A stretch of 64,000 nt of DNA from Tolypothrix sp. PCC 7712 (GTDB lineage: Bacteria; Cyanobacteriota; Cyanobacteriia; Cyanobacteriales; Nostocaceae), in contig NZ_CP063785.1 in assembly GCF_025860405.1 (NCBI RefSeq), positions 558,001 to 622,000 of the forward strand. The letters run 5' to 3'. Made by a program: the position numbers and the translations under genes. Every line of letters begins with the position of its first letter. Position 1 is the stretch's first letter. Shown one piece after another: positions 27,555 through 38,500 of the stretch. The notes beneath the pieces are model-generated. The model was not told where the DNA came from. It ran no database searches and saw nothing but the letters and a program-made list of their open reading frames with translations.

Positions 27555-28894
27555 AGCAAGCTGTTTATCATCCCAATCCGGCTTTGCAATTACCTTGGAA
27601 TTTAACTCAATTGGGATTGATTTTCTTCCCATTGAGTCCCTTCCTGGGGGCTGTATTGATAGTTTTGGCATCCTTAATTACTGTGGCACGCCAATGGAGC
27701 AAAATTATCCGTCGCCCTCTTAATTGGGGATTTGCACTGCTAAGTTTATTGCTCATCATTACGGCTGGGTTTGCCTATGACAAAACCACAGCTTACGTTG
27801 GTTTATTTAATTTCATTCCCTACTTTATTATTTTTGCGGGATTGAGTGCGCTGTTTCAAAAAACCGCCCAATTGCGACAAATAGCTTGGATTTTGGTAGT
27901 TGCTTCCGTGCCAATCACAATTTTGGGCTTTGGGCAGTTATTTTTAGGCTGGAATTTAGATTTAAAGTTTGTGTGGATTGTTTTAGAGTGGACGATCGCA
28001 CCAGGAGGAACTCCACCAGGGCGCATGGCTTCTATCTTAATGCACGCTAACACCTTAGCGGCTTACCTGGTAATCATGTTCACTCTGGGGTTAGCTTTAG
28101 CGCTAGAACAGTGGCAATTAATCAAAAAGAAAACTCAAAATTCCCCAATCCCCAATCCCCAATCCCTCAACCCCCTCATCTTTCTCACTATCGCCGGAAT
28201 TCTCAACTTCATTGCCTTAATTTTTACTAACTCACGCAATGGATGGGCGATCGCAATTTTTGTGTGTTTAGCTTATGCACTATACCAAGGTTGGCGGATT
28301 TTAGTTGGTGGTGTAGCTGCTATCGTCACTACTGTAATGCTAGCAGCGTTTGCACCTTCTCCAGTCGCCCAGTTCTTTCGCAACTTCGTTCCAGCTTTCT
28401 TTTGGGCGCGTTTAAATGATGATATGTATCCCAATCGGCCAGTGGCTTTAATGCGAAAAACCCAATGGCATTTTGCTTGGAATTTAACTCAACAACATCC
28501 TTGGACTGGCTGGGGGTTACGCAATTTTTTAAAACTTTATAAAGCCGAAACGCACCTCGGTTTAGGTCATCCACACAACTTATTTTTGATGTTATCTGCG
28601 GAAACTGGAATACCTGCTACCCTATTATTTTGTGGTTTAATCGCCTGGGTTGTGATTGCAGCTATCAAAGTTTTGCAAAAGCCACAATTTTTAGCTCAAG
28701 AAGACAGATTGATATTTTTTAGTTATGTCTTAGTTTTGTTGGGATGGGTACTCTTTAATATGGTTGATGTTACTATCTATGATTTCCGTCTAAATACTCT
28801 ATTTTGGTTAATATTATCTGCAGTTTGTGGATTAGTTTATCGCTACAATCAAGATGGTAGAATTCAATCGCAACAAGATGAGAGAATCGGTTAA
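27536..28894 (+). CDS. O-antigen-ligase-like polytopic membrane protein
   Basis: There are about ten hydrophobic segments, and the conserved periplasmic loop with HANTLAAYLVIMF and the later R-x-rich NDDMYPNRPVALMRKTQ, WTGWGLRNFL and GHPHNLFLMLSAETG motifs of the WaaL/Wzy_C family, which joins glycans to carriers. Cyanobacterial members of this family have been called IctB in the carbon-uptake context; that name is not justified here. The loop KKTQNSPIPNPQSLNP (DNA 28141-28172) is made of CCCCAAT repeats and looks like an in-frame insertion in a cytoplasmic loop. It overlaps the YaaW gene by 19 bases. Confidence 0.8.
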   Translation: MLGVSLKQAVYHPNPALQLPWNLTQLGLIFFPLSPFLGAVLIVLASLITVARQWSKIIRRPLNWGFALLSLLLIITAGFAYDKTTAYVGLFNFIPYFIIFAGLSALFQKTAQLRQIAWILVVASVPITILGFGQLFLGWNLDLKFVWIVLEWTIAPGGTPPGRMASILMHANTLAAYLVIMFTLGLALALEQWQLIKKKTQNSPIPNPQSLNPLIFLTIAGILNFIALIFTNSRNGWAIAIFVCLAYALYQGWRILVGGVAAIVTTVMLAAFAPSPVAQFFRNFVPAFFWARLNDDMYPNRPVALMRKTQWHFAWNLTQQHPWTGWGLRNFLKLYKAETHLGLGHPHNLFLMLSAETGIPATLLFCGLIAWVVIAAIKVLQKPQFLAQEDRLIFFSYVLVLLGWVLFNMVDVTIYDFRLNTLFWLILSAVCGLVYRYNQDGRIQSQQDERIG

Positions 28895-28911
28895 GCGATT
28901 GTATATTTCTT

Positions 28912-29214
28912 ATACCAATTCAAATAATGTTTGCAAAACACCAAATATATTCTAGAGGGCATAGCAATGCCCATACGTGTCAACTTAAGCTAAAAACTAT
29001 ATAGGGCGGGCGTTGTAAAAATACCTCGCGCCCTCATCCCCTAACCCCTTCTCCCCCTGGAGAAGGAGAACTAAATCTCTGGCTCCCTTCTCCCTGTGGG
29101 AGAGGGGTTGGGGGAGAGGGCCAACCCTTGCAACCAAGCGGTTTTCACGTTAAGTTGACACCAATGGGCAATGCCTTGCCCCTACAATCTGTCACATTTT
29201 TTTCAAACTGGTAT
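28912..29214. repeat. ATACCAATT-end element, interrupted copy
   Basis: ATACCAATT starts at 28912 and CTGGTAT ends at 29214. Without the inserted 195-bp element and one copy of its 9-bp duplication, this copy would be about 99 bp and aligns end to end with the uninterrupted copy at 23788-23887. It follows the O-antigen-ligase-like gene and precedes a convergent kinase gene. Confidence 0.85.
28972..29166. mobile_element. 195-bp MITE-like element, copy 1, with TSD
   Basis: The ends CATACGTGTCAACTTAA and TTAAGTTGACACCAATG are inverted repeats matching at 15 of 17 positions. The flanking 9-mers AGCAATGCC (28963-28971) and GGCAATGCC (29167-29175) agree at 8 of 9 positions, as expected for a target-site duplication with one later change. 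The interior has CCCTCATCCCCTAACCCCTT and its approximate inverse GGGAGAGGGG, forming a long hairpin. No coding capacity. A sister copy is at 50020-50213. Confidence 0.85.
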
Positions 29215-29351
29215 TAGTTGGAAGTCCCTCAATACAGTTCGGATAAGACAAATCAATTGAGTTGCATTTGATATTAGCTGCAAAATAAATATTTTCTGTA
29301 TTTAACACCATTAGGTACGTTAGCATTCGATTAACGCACCTAAAATTTTGT

Positions 29352-31439
29352 TTAGCTAAGTGGAGAGTGCAAATTTACTTTTAATAGTTTGATTATCATA
29401 TTAATTAATTTAGCTGGCTCAATTGGCTTAGAAGCATACATATGAAAGCCGGCTGCTATGGCTTCTGTAGAATCTTCTTCTCTAGCATAGGCTGTTAACG
29501 CAATGGCTGGAATTTGCCCGCCTCGTTCTGCTTCCAGCATTTTGACTTTACGGATGAGTGTGTAGCCATCTTCTTCAGGCATACCAATATCGCTAATTAA
29601 TATCTCTGGTGGATATTCTTGAATTGCTAACATTGCTTCGTTAACTGAGCTAACAGATCTGACTGTAGCTCCGGATTGCTGTAGTGCGGCTGACAGAAAA
29701 AGGCGTGTATCAGTATCATCATCTACAACTAGCAATTGCACATTATTTAGAGGTAATTGCGGTGAAGATACAGATTCTACAATTGCTGTTTTTTCTGGAT
29801 TTTGTGGCTGTTTTGCTGCTAAAAGCGGCAATTTTACAGTAAAAGTTGCGCCTTGTCCTTCACCAGGGCTATCTGCATAAATCTTTCCGTGGTGTAATTC
29901 TACCAAGTGGCGGGCGATCGCTAATCCTAATCCTAGTCCTGTGTGGCTGCGGGTGGTACTACCGTCGGCTTGGCGGAAGCGATCAAAAACATATCTGAGA
30001 AAGTCTGGTTGAATACCAATTCCGGTATCACTGACTTGAATTTGAGCGTAGTTGTTGTCAGTGGAAAGGGTAATATCCACACGTCCGTTTTCTGGTGTGA
30101 ACTTGATGGCATTACTAAGTAGATTCCAGACGACTTGCTGCAAGCGATCCGGATCGCCAGAAACCATAAAGGGTGAGGCTAGATGCTTTGCTAGAGAGAA
30201 ATGACCGTTATTTTCTTTATTTGGGGCAATGTTTGCTTTCTCTGTGGCAGGTATCGCAAATTCAAAGGCAATATTTTTAGCTTCAGCTTGTAACCGGACT
30301 GTCTCTACTGCGGTTTCAATCACTGAAACGAGGTTAACAGGGCAAATATTTAACACCAACTTGCCGCGAATAATTCTGGAGACATCTAAAATATCTTCAA
30401 TGAGTTGCTCTTGCAAACGTGCATTGCGTTCAATAGTTTCTAAAGCACGGGCTGTAGCTTTCTCATCGAGTTTGCGATTGCGGAGCAGTTTAGCCCAACC
30501 GAGAATCGAGTTGAGAGGTGTCCGCAGTTCGTGAGACAGAGTAGCCAGGAACTCATCCTTCATGCGGTTTGTGGCTTCCGCTTCCTTGAGGGCTGCTTGT
30601 TCGCGAATTAATTTAGCGCGTTCTTCCTCAGCTTGTTTGCGATCGCTAATATCTTCTACTGTCCCCACATAACCGATGACTGTGCCTTCATTAGAAAGCA
30701 TAGGTGAGGAACGCAAGGTTAACCAGCGCACAGTTCCAGTGGCAGTAACAATACTAAATTCACTATAGTATTCTTTTCCCTGTTGAGCCGCCGCCGACCA
30801 ATCGGCAAATATCCTGTCTCTATCTTCAGGACGAAGCGATCGCAACCAACCTGTGCCTAAACAATCCTCATCAGAAATGTCCAAAATACTTTGGTAGCGG
30901 GGATTAGTATAAGTGCAATTACTGTCAATATCTGTAAGAAAAATGCCTACGGGTGAGCAAGCCGATAACGAGCGAAACTGTTCTTCGCTTTTTCTCAAAT
31001 CGGCGTTTAAGGCGGCGAGTTGGTTAGCTTGTCTTTCTATCTTTGCCGTTTTCTGAAATAAATCAACAAACGCCGCGACTTTCGATTTTAAGATTTCCGG
31101 TTCGATGGGTTTAAATAAATAGTCTACTGCGCCTAGAGAATAGCCTTTAAATACCATTGAATCGTTGGTACTAAATGCAGTTAAAAAGATGATGGGTGTG
31201 TGACGCGATCGCTCTCGTTGGCGAATTAGCGTAGCCGTCTCAAAGCCATCCATTTCTGGCATTTGTACATCGAGCAAAATTACTGCAAAATCTTGATTGA
31301 GTAAACACCTCAAAGCTTGGGCCCCTGATGTCGCCCTGACCAAATTTTGACCTAAACCTTGCAGTATTGCTTCTAAGGCCAACAAGTTTTCCGAGTGGTC
31401 ATCAACCAGGAGAATATTTACTGGTAATTCGGACGGCAT
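29352..31439 (-). CDS. Hybrid histidine kinase: REC-PAS-HisKA-HATPase-REC
   Basis: Domains in order: receiver (residues ~5-125, phospho-acceptor Asp in LLDVQMPEMDG), a coiled linker with ERQANQLAALNADLRKSEEQ, PAS/PAC (~150-275, ending GTVEDISDRKQAE), HisKA ([13 protein letters not shown], His near residue 302), HATPase (NLLSNAIKFTPENG, DTGIGIQPDFL, GLGLGLAIARHLV) and a C-terminal receiver (ISDIGMPEEDGY) near 570-690. There is no membrane segment, so it senses from the cytoplasm. With no response regulator or target gene next to it, its output is unknown. It has its own promoter region of about 170 bp. Confidence 0.92.
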   Translation of the reverse strand: MPSELPVNILLVDDHSENLLALEAILQGLGQNLVRATSGAQALRCLLNQDFAVILLDVQMPEMDGFETATLIRQRERSRHTPIIFLTAFSTNDSMVFKGYSLGAVDYLFKPIEPEILKSKVAAFVDLFQKTAKIERQANQLAALNADLRKSEEQFRSLSACSPVGIFLTDIDSNCTYTNPRYQSILDISDEDCLGTGWLRSLRPEDRDRIFADWSAAAQQGKEYYSEFSIVTATGTVRWLTLRSSPMLSNEGTVIGYVGTVEDISDRKQAEEERAKLIREQAALKEAEATNRMKDEFLATLSHELRTPLNSILGWAKLLRNRKLDEKATARALETIERNARLQEQLIEDILDVSRIIRGKLVLNICPVNLVSVIETAVETVRLQAEAKNIAFEFAIPATEKANIAPNKENNGHFSLAKHLASPFMVSGDPDRLQQVVWNLLSNAIKFTPENGRVDITLSTDNNYAQIQVSDTGIGIQPDFLRYVFDRFRQADGSTTRSHTGLGLGLAIARHLVELHHGKIYADSPGEGQGATFTVKLPLLAAKQPQNPEKTAIVESVSSPQLPLNNVQLLVVDDDTDTRLFLSAALQQSGATVRSVSSVNEAMLAIQEYPPEILISDIGMPEEDGYTLIRKVKMLEAERGGQIPAIALTAYAREEDSTEAIAAGFHMYASKPIEPAKLINMIIKLLKVNLHSPLS

Positions 31440-31611
31440 TATAGGTATAGACTCCTAGGTAGACTAAAAACAAATTTCTACGCTATTTTATAGACTTTCA
31501 ACCTTGGAAGAGGTATTTTACAACTGTCGTAGGTTACAAATTTTGTGAACTGAGGGAATAGGGATTGGGAACTAGACTAGATATATATGCCAGTTAAATG
31601 CGGAACCAAAT

Positions 31612-31935
31612 ATGACACATATATCCCAGCAACGACGCACCCGCATCTTACCTCCATCTCCTATCGTGCCAGAGCAAAAGCGTCATCAGCGAGAACAACG
31701 TGATGCCCTTGCAGCAAAGTGCCGTGAGATTTTTGAGCGCTTGCGTCCGCAACTGATAGAGACAAATTACAACTGGCATATTGCCATTGACCCAGAGACA
31801 GAAGATTACCTCCTTGACTTAACTTTAAAAGGGATAACGCAAAAAATTCGTGATACTTACGGTAATACTAATCAAGTAAAACTGACTATCTTTCGACTTA
31901 ACGATACAGGAACCTGTGGCAGGCTATGGCTGTAG
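31612..31935 (+). CDS. Conserved hypothetical protein of retropepsin-linked pair
   Basis: This 107-residue protein begins MTHISQQRRTRILPPSPIVP and has a helical part (EQKRHQREQRDALAAKCREI) followed by YNWHIAIDPETEDYLLDLTL and an Ile/Thr-rich end. It overlaps the next gene, a retropepsin-like protein, by ten bases, so they are expected to be one operon. The pair looks like a two-gene unit that recurs in cyanobacteria, but I cannot name a function. It may be an adapter or an antagonist for the aspartyl protease-like partner. Confidence 0.65.
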   Translation: MTHISQQRRTRILPPSPIVPEQKRHQREQRDALAAKCREIFERLRPQLIETNYNWHIAIDPETEDYLLDLTLKGITQKIRDTYGNTNQVKLTIFRLNDTGTCGRLWL

Positions 31936-32306
31936 GTTCATTTGGAGATAACGGCGAGCTATTTTTTGAAATTCAGCTTGTTAGTGTTAACGGTGAAGAA
32001 TTTATCATTGAAGCCTTATTTGATACAGGGTTTACAGATGGCTGGTTAGCTATCAATACTCAAGACCTGGATGCTTTGGGGTGGTCATTGCTAGCCGCAC
32101 AAGTTGAAATGACCACAGCACGCGGGAACGCAAGGTTAGACATCCATGAAGGCAAAATTATCATTGATGGAATTGAAGCCATAATCCCCGTCCATGTCGG
32201 TGATGAGATTCCCGATACCATTATGGGTTCTTTGTGGCTGGATACTATGCAGCTAATCGTGAATAAACCAAGAAACATATTGACTTTAGAGATGGTGGAC
32301 GAATAA
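31926..32306 (+). CDS. Retropepsin-like aspartyl protease family protein
   Basis: The protein has the single-domain aspartyl protease look: a strand, then EALFDTGFTDGWLAIN, where D-T-G is the catalytic triplet of retropepsin-like proteases, and later hydrophobic strand VPVHVGDEIPDTIMGSLWL. At 126 residues it would act as a homodimer. It begins inside the last codons of the preceding gene (10-base overlap), with no clear separate ribosome-binding site. Such small clan-AA proteins are frequent in cyanobacteria; substrate unknown. Confidence 0.75.
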   Translation: MAVGSFGDNGELFFEIQLVSVNGEEFIIEALFDTGFTDGWLAINTQDLDALGWSLLAAQVEMTTARGNARLDIHEGKIIIDGIEAIIPVHVGDEIPDTIMGSLWLDTMQLIVNKPRNILTLEMVDE

Positions 32307-32322
32307 AAGACTCAAATAATTT

Positions 32323-32510
32323 TGGATTGGGGACTGGGGAACTCGGGGCCCCCTTTGGGGATAAGGGGTAATGGGGACTGGGGACTGGGAAAAGGAAGAG
32401 GTAGGGAGCAGGGAAAGAAATAATTAATGACAAACACCAATTACCCATTACCAATTACCTATGACTAATGCCCCATGCCCAATGCCCAATGCCCCATGCC
32501 CAATGCCCCA
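32323..32510. repeat. GGGGACT repeats, AACTCGGGGCCCC module and TTACCAA heptamers
   Basis: Between two convergent genes lie GGGACTGGGGAACTCGGGG, a further copy of the module found by folC, then CCAATTACC-type and GCCCAAT-type heptamers (32436-32512). The array runs up to the stop codon of the large kinase gene. Confidence 0.8.
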
Positions 32511-35500
32511 TTACCTATACAACCAAACCCGCAATAGCGAAAGCAACTGTTCTGTATCTACGGGTTTGGTGATGTAGTCGGATGCACCTGCTTCAATACA
32601 TTTTTCGCGATCGCCTTGCATGGCTTTGGCGGTGAGGGCAATGATTGGTAAAGCTCTAAATTGATGGTTTTGGCGAATCAGGCGAGTGGTTTCGTAACCA
32701 TCCATTTCTGGCATCATGACATCCATTAATACAACATCAATATCCGGGGTAGTTTCCAAGGTGCGAATGCCTTCTCTACCGTTTTCTGCATATAAGACCT
32801 GCATTTGATAACGCTCTAGCATACTGGTGAGGGCGAAGATGTTACGCACATCGTCGTCTACTATGAGTACTTTTTTACCTGTTAGCAAGTAGTCTCTCGC
32901 ATGGAGTTGTTCGAGAATTTCCCGCTTGGGTGCAGGCAAATTGGCTTGGACTCGGTGCAAGAATAAGGCTGTTTCGTCTAAGAGACGTTCGGGCGATCGC
33001 ACGTCTTTAACAATAATCGTGTCTGCTATCCGTCTCAATTCTGTTTCTTGTACTCGGTTTAGTTCTTGACCTGTATAAACAATTACAGGCAGATTTTCAC
33101 CATGAGGTAGCTGCTTGATTTGTTCAATTAGTTCAAAACCAGTCATATCTGGTAGCCCTAAGTCGAGAACCAAGCAATCAAAATGCTGGGTGCGAATGGC
33201 TTCTAGGGCATCTGCACCTGTACCTACGGCGGTGGTAGTTACGTCGCTGTTACCAATTAATTCCACAATACTGTGGCGTTGATTTTCGTCATCTTCGACT
33301 ACTAGTAGGCTTTTCACCCGACGTTCGATAAAACCTTTGATTTTGGTTAAGGCTTCGGAGATGATTTCGCTGGTTAAGGGCTTTTGCAGATATGCGATCG
33401 CGCCTAATTGTAAACCGCGTTGTCGTCCTTCTTCCACTGTCATAATATGTACGGGAATGTGACGGGTGCGGGGGTTATGTTTGAGGCGATCTAATACTGT
33501 CCAACCATCGATTTCTGGCAAGCGGATATCTAGCAAGATAGCTGAGGGTAGATATTGCTGTGCTAGAGTTAGCCCTATTCTGCCGTTTTGGGCGGTAATC
33601 GCCTTAAATCCTTGCTGGCGTGCCATATCTAGCAGGATACGGGCAAAATTAATGTCATCTTCCACAATCAGCAGTACGCGATCGTCTTCTGCGAGAATAG
33701 AGCGATCGTCCATGAGGGATTGGGGATTGGGTACTGGGTACTGGGGATTGGGTTGTGTCCTGACTGATAAAGGTTCAGTACTCAGCACTCTCGACTCTGG
33801 AGAGAGTTGGGGGAGGTAGAAAGTAAAGGTACTACCTTGATTGGGATGGCTGACAAGTTTAATTTCACCACCAAATAGGCGGGCGATTTCGCGGCTAATG
33901 GATAAGCCTAAGCCTGTACCGCCATATTTGCGGCTGGTGCTACCATCAGCTTGTTGAAAGGCTTCAAAAATTACTTTTTGTTTTTCTGGTGCAATCCCGA
34001 TACCTGTATCGCTAACAGAGAAAGCAATCACAGCTTGGGCGCGATTTAAAGTTTCTTGAGATTGACTCCAGCCTTGTTTTGCCACTTCTACCCGCAAACG
34101 GACTTCCCCAGTTTCGGTAAATTTAAAGGCATTGGAAAGGAGATTTTTCAGGACTTGTTGTAAACGTTTGGCATCAGTGTAGATGGTTTGTGGTAATTCG
34201 GGAGCAAATTCCACGTTAAAGGCGAGTCCTTTATTTTGGGCAATTTGCCCGAATGTGCGCTCAAGTTGTTCGCCTAACTCCGAAAATAACATTTGGTTCA
34301 TGTCAATTGACATGGTTCCCGATTCGATTTTGGCTAAATCTAAAATGTCATTAATTAAGGTCAACAAGTCAGTACCAGCTGAGTAAATTGTCTGGCTATA
34401 TTCCACTTGCTTGGTAGTGAGATTACCTTCAACGTTATCTGTTAACAGCTTCGCCAAAATCAGCAAGCTGTTGAGTGGTGTCCGCAATTCATGGGACATA
34501 TTCGCCAGAAATTCGGATTTATATTTAGATGAAAGGGCTAATTGTTCGGCTTTCTCTTCTAAAGAACGTCTAGCTTGTTCAATCTCTAGGTTTTTCCGTT
34601 CCACTTCTTTCTTTTGCAGCGCCAACAACTCAGCTTTTTCTTCTAATTCGGCGTTGGTTTGTTGTAGTTCTTCTTGTTGTCCTTTGAGCAAATCTTCGGA
34701 AGCTTTGAGTGATTGGGCTTGCTGTTCTAGTCGCTTGTTAGTTTCCCTCAGTTCGTTTTGCTGGGTTTGTAGTTCTTCTGCTAAAGATTGGGATTGTTTG
34801 AGCAATTCTTCCGTCCGCATGGAAGCTGCAATTGTATTTAAGACGATCGCAATACTTTCTGTGAGTTGATCGAAGAATGTTAAATGTATTTCACTAAAGC
34901 GCCGGAAGGAAGCTAATTCAATTACGGCTGTGACTTGTCCTTCAAACAATACAGGTAAGACAACAGCATTCAAGGGCGCAGCTTCCCCTAAACCAGAGCT
35001 AATTTTGACATAATCACCAGGTACTTCTGTTAACAGAATCCGTTCTTTTTCCAAAGCACATTGTCCTACCAAACCTTCACCCATGTAGAAGCGGTTGGCT
35101 AAATGGCGGCGTTCCCGGTAAGCATAGCTACTCAATAATTTGAGGAATGCTTGATTATCTGCGGCTTCCATCATGTAGAATACGCCATGCTGCGCGCCTA
35201 CTAACGGCGCTAGTTCTGAGAGGATGAGTTTAGAAACTGTTTCTAAATCGCGCTGACCTTGCAGCATTCGCGTAAACTTCGCCAGGTTAGTTTTTAACCA
35301 ATCCTGCTCAGTATTTTTCTGGGTGGTCTCTCGCAGGTTGGCAATCATTTGGTTGATGTTGTCTTTCAGGATAGCGACTTCCCCTAAAGCTTCCACCGCA
35401 ATCGACCGAGTTAAATCGCCCTTAGTTACGGCTGTAGCTACTTCTGCGATCGCCCTTAGCTGTGTAGTTAAAGTTGCAGCCAGTTCATTCACATTATCAG

Positions 35501-38500
35501 TCAAATCTTTCCATGTACCCGCCGCCCCTGGTACTCTGGCTTGACCGCCTAATTTTCCTTCGATTCCTACTTCCCGCGCTACTGTGGTTACCTGATTGGC
35601 GAAGGTGGCTAGGGTATCAATCATTTCATTGATTGTCTCAGCTAGGGTTTCAATTTCGCCCTTCGCATCTAACATTAATTTGCGTTTCAAGTCCCCATTT
35701 GCCACCGCCGTTACCACTCGGGCGATACCGCGCACCTGGGCTGTTAAATTACCCGCCATCGAGTTGACATTATCAGTCAAATCCTTCCAAGTCCCCGCCA
35801 CACCTTGGACTTGCGCTTGACCGCCTAATTTTCCTTCCGTTCCCACTTCTCGCGCTACCCGCGTTACTTCCGAAGCAAAGGAACTGAGTTGATCCACCAT
35901 TGTATTGATAGTGTCTTTCAACTCCAAAATTTCCCCGCGCACATCTACGGTGATTTTCTTGGATAAATCACCATTCGCCACCGCTTTGGTAACTTCTGCA
36001 ATGTTCCGTACTTGGGCTGTCAGGTTACCCGCCATTGAGTTCACATTGTCGGTCAAGTCTTTCCACGTTCCCGCTACCCCTCGGACGTAGGCTTGTACAC
36101 CTAATTTACCTTCCGTTCCCACCTCCCTTGCTACCCGCGTTACTTCCGAAGCAAAGGAGTTGAGTTGATCCACCATCGTATTGATGGTATTTTTCAACTC
36201 TAAAATTTCGCCCTTCACATCCACAGTAATTTTCTTGGAAAGGTCGCCATTCGCCACCGCCGTTGTTACTTCCGCGATGTTCCGCACTTGGGCTGTCAAG
36301 CTTCCCGCCATGAAGTTAACGCTGTCGGTGAGGTCTTTCCAGGTTCCCGCGACTCCTTTTACCTCAGCTTGTACGCCGAGTTTTCCTTCCGTTCCCACCT
36401 CTCGCGCTACTCTGGTTACCTCAGAAGCAAAGGAGTTGAGTTGATCCACCATTGTATTAACGGTGTTTTTCAACTCCAAAATTTCTCCTTTGACATCCAC
36501 AGAAATTTTCTTCGAGAGGTCGCCATTCGCCACCGCTGTGGTAACTGCGGCGATGTTCCGCACTTGGGCTGTCAAACTTCCCGCCATGAAATTCACGCTG
36601 TCGGTGAGGTCTTTCCAGGTTCCCGCGACACCGCGCACATCAGCTTGTACGCCCAGTTTCCCTTCACTTCCCACCTCTCGGGCTACTCTGGTTACCTCAG
36701 ATGCAAAGGAGTTTAACTGATCCACCATGATATTGATGGTGTTTTTCAACTCCAGAATTTCGCCTTTAACTTGCACAGTAATTTTCTTCGATAAGTCACC
36801 ATTTGCGATCGCAGTTGCAACTTCTGCAATGTTCCTTACTTGATCGGTGAGGTTCCCTGCCATCATATTCACCGCACCTGTTAAGTCTTTCCAGGTTCCA
36901 GCAACACCGCGTACTTCCGCTTGTACGCCGAGTTTCCCTTCTGTTCCCACCTCTCGCGCTACCCTGGTTACCTCAGATGCGAAGGAACTGAGTTGATCTA
37001 CCATCGTGTTGATAGTGTTTTTCAACTCCAAAATTTCACCCTTCACATCCACGGTAATCTTCTTGGATAAGTCGCCAGTCGCCACCGCCGTTGTCACTTC
37101 CGCAATATTCCGCACTTGGGCTGTCAAACTTCCTGCCATGAAGTTCACACTGTCTGTGAGGTCTTTCCACGTCCCCGCCACACCGCGCACATCTGCTTGT
37201 ACACCCAGCTTTCCTTCGCTTCCCACCTCTCGCGCTACCCGCGTTACCTCCGAAGCAAAGGAGTTTAATTGATCTACCATCGTGTTGATAGTGTTTTTCA
37301 ACTCCAAAATTTCACCCTTCACATCCACCGTGATTTTCTTGGATAAGTCGCCAGTCGCTACCGCCGTCGTTACTTCCGCGATGTTCCGCACCTGGGCTGT
37401 CAAACTTCCCGCCATGAAATTCACGCTGTCGGTGAGGTCTTTCCACGTACCCGCCACACCTCGCACTTCTGCTTGACCGCCTAGTTTTCCTTCTGCACCC
37501 ACTTCCCGCGCTACCCGCGTTACTTCCGATGCAAAGGAGTTGAGTTGATCCACCATGATGTTGACGGTGTTTTTCAACTCCAAAATTTCGCCCTTCACAT
37601 CCACAGTGATTTTCTTGGAAAGGTCACCATTCGCCACCGCCGTGGTCACTTCCGCAATATTACGCACCTGGGCTGTCAAATTACCTGCCATCAAGTTGAC
37701 GTTGTCGGTGAGGTCTTTCCAGGTACCCGCCACACCGCGCACTTCCGCTTGTACGCCCAACTTACCTTCCGTTCCCACCTCTCGCGCTACCCTGGTTACC
37801 TCGGACGCAAAGGAGTTTAACTGATCCACCATCGTGTTAATGGTGTTTTTCAACTCCAAAATTTCGCCCTTCACATCCACGGTGATTTTTTTGGATAAGT
37901 CGCCATTCGCCACCGCCGTTGTCACTTCTGCAATATTCCGCACCTGGGCTGTCAAACTACCCGCCATAAAATTCACGCTGTCGGTGAGGTCTTTCCAGGT
38001 ACCCGCCACACCGCGCACTTCTGCTTGACCGCCTAATTTTCCTTCCGCGCCTACTTCTCGCGCTACCCTGGTTACTTCTGATGCAAAAGAGTTGAGTTGA
38101 TCCACCATGATGTTGACGGTGTTTTTCAACTCTAAAATCTCGCCTTTGACATTTACAGTAATTTTCTTGGAAAGGTCGCCATTTGCTACCGCCGTTGTTA
38201 CTTCTGCAATATTCCGCACCTGCGCTGTCAAATTACCCGCCATCAAATTGACGTTATCGGTCAAATCTTTCCATGTACCCGCCACACCGCGCACTTCTGC
38301 TTGTACGCCCAGTTTCCCTTCTGTTCCTACCTCCCGCGCTACCCTGGTTACCTCAGACGCAAAGGAATTGAGCTGATCTACCATCGTGTTGACGGTGTTT
38401 TTCAACTCCAAAATTTCGCCTTTCACATTGACAGTAATTTTCTTCGACAGGTCACCATTTGCGATCGCAGTTGCAACTTCCGCAATATTACGTACTTGAG

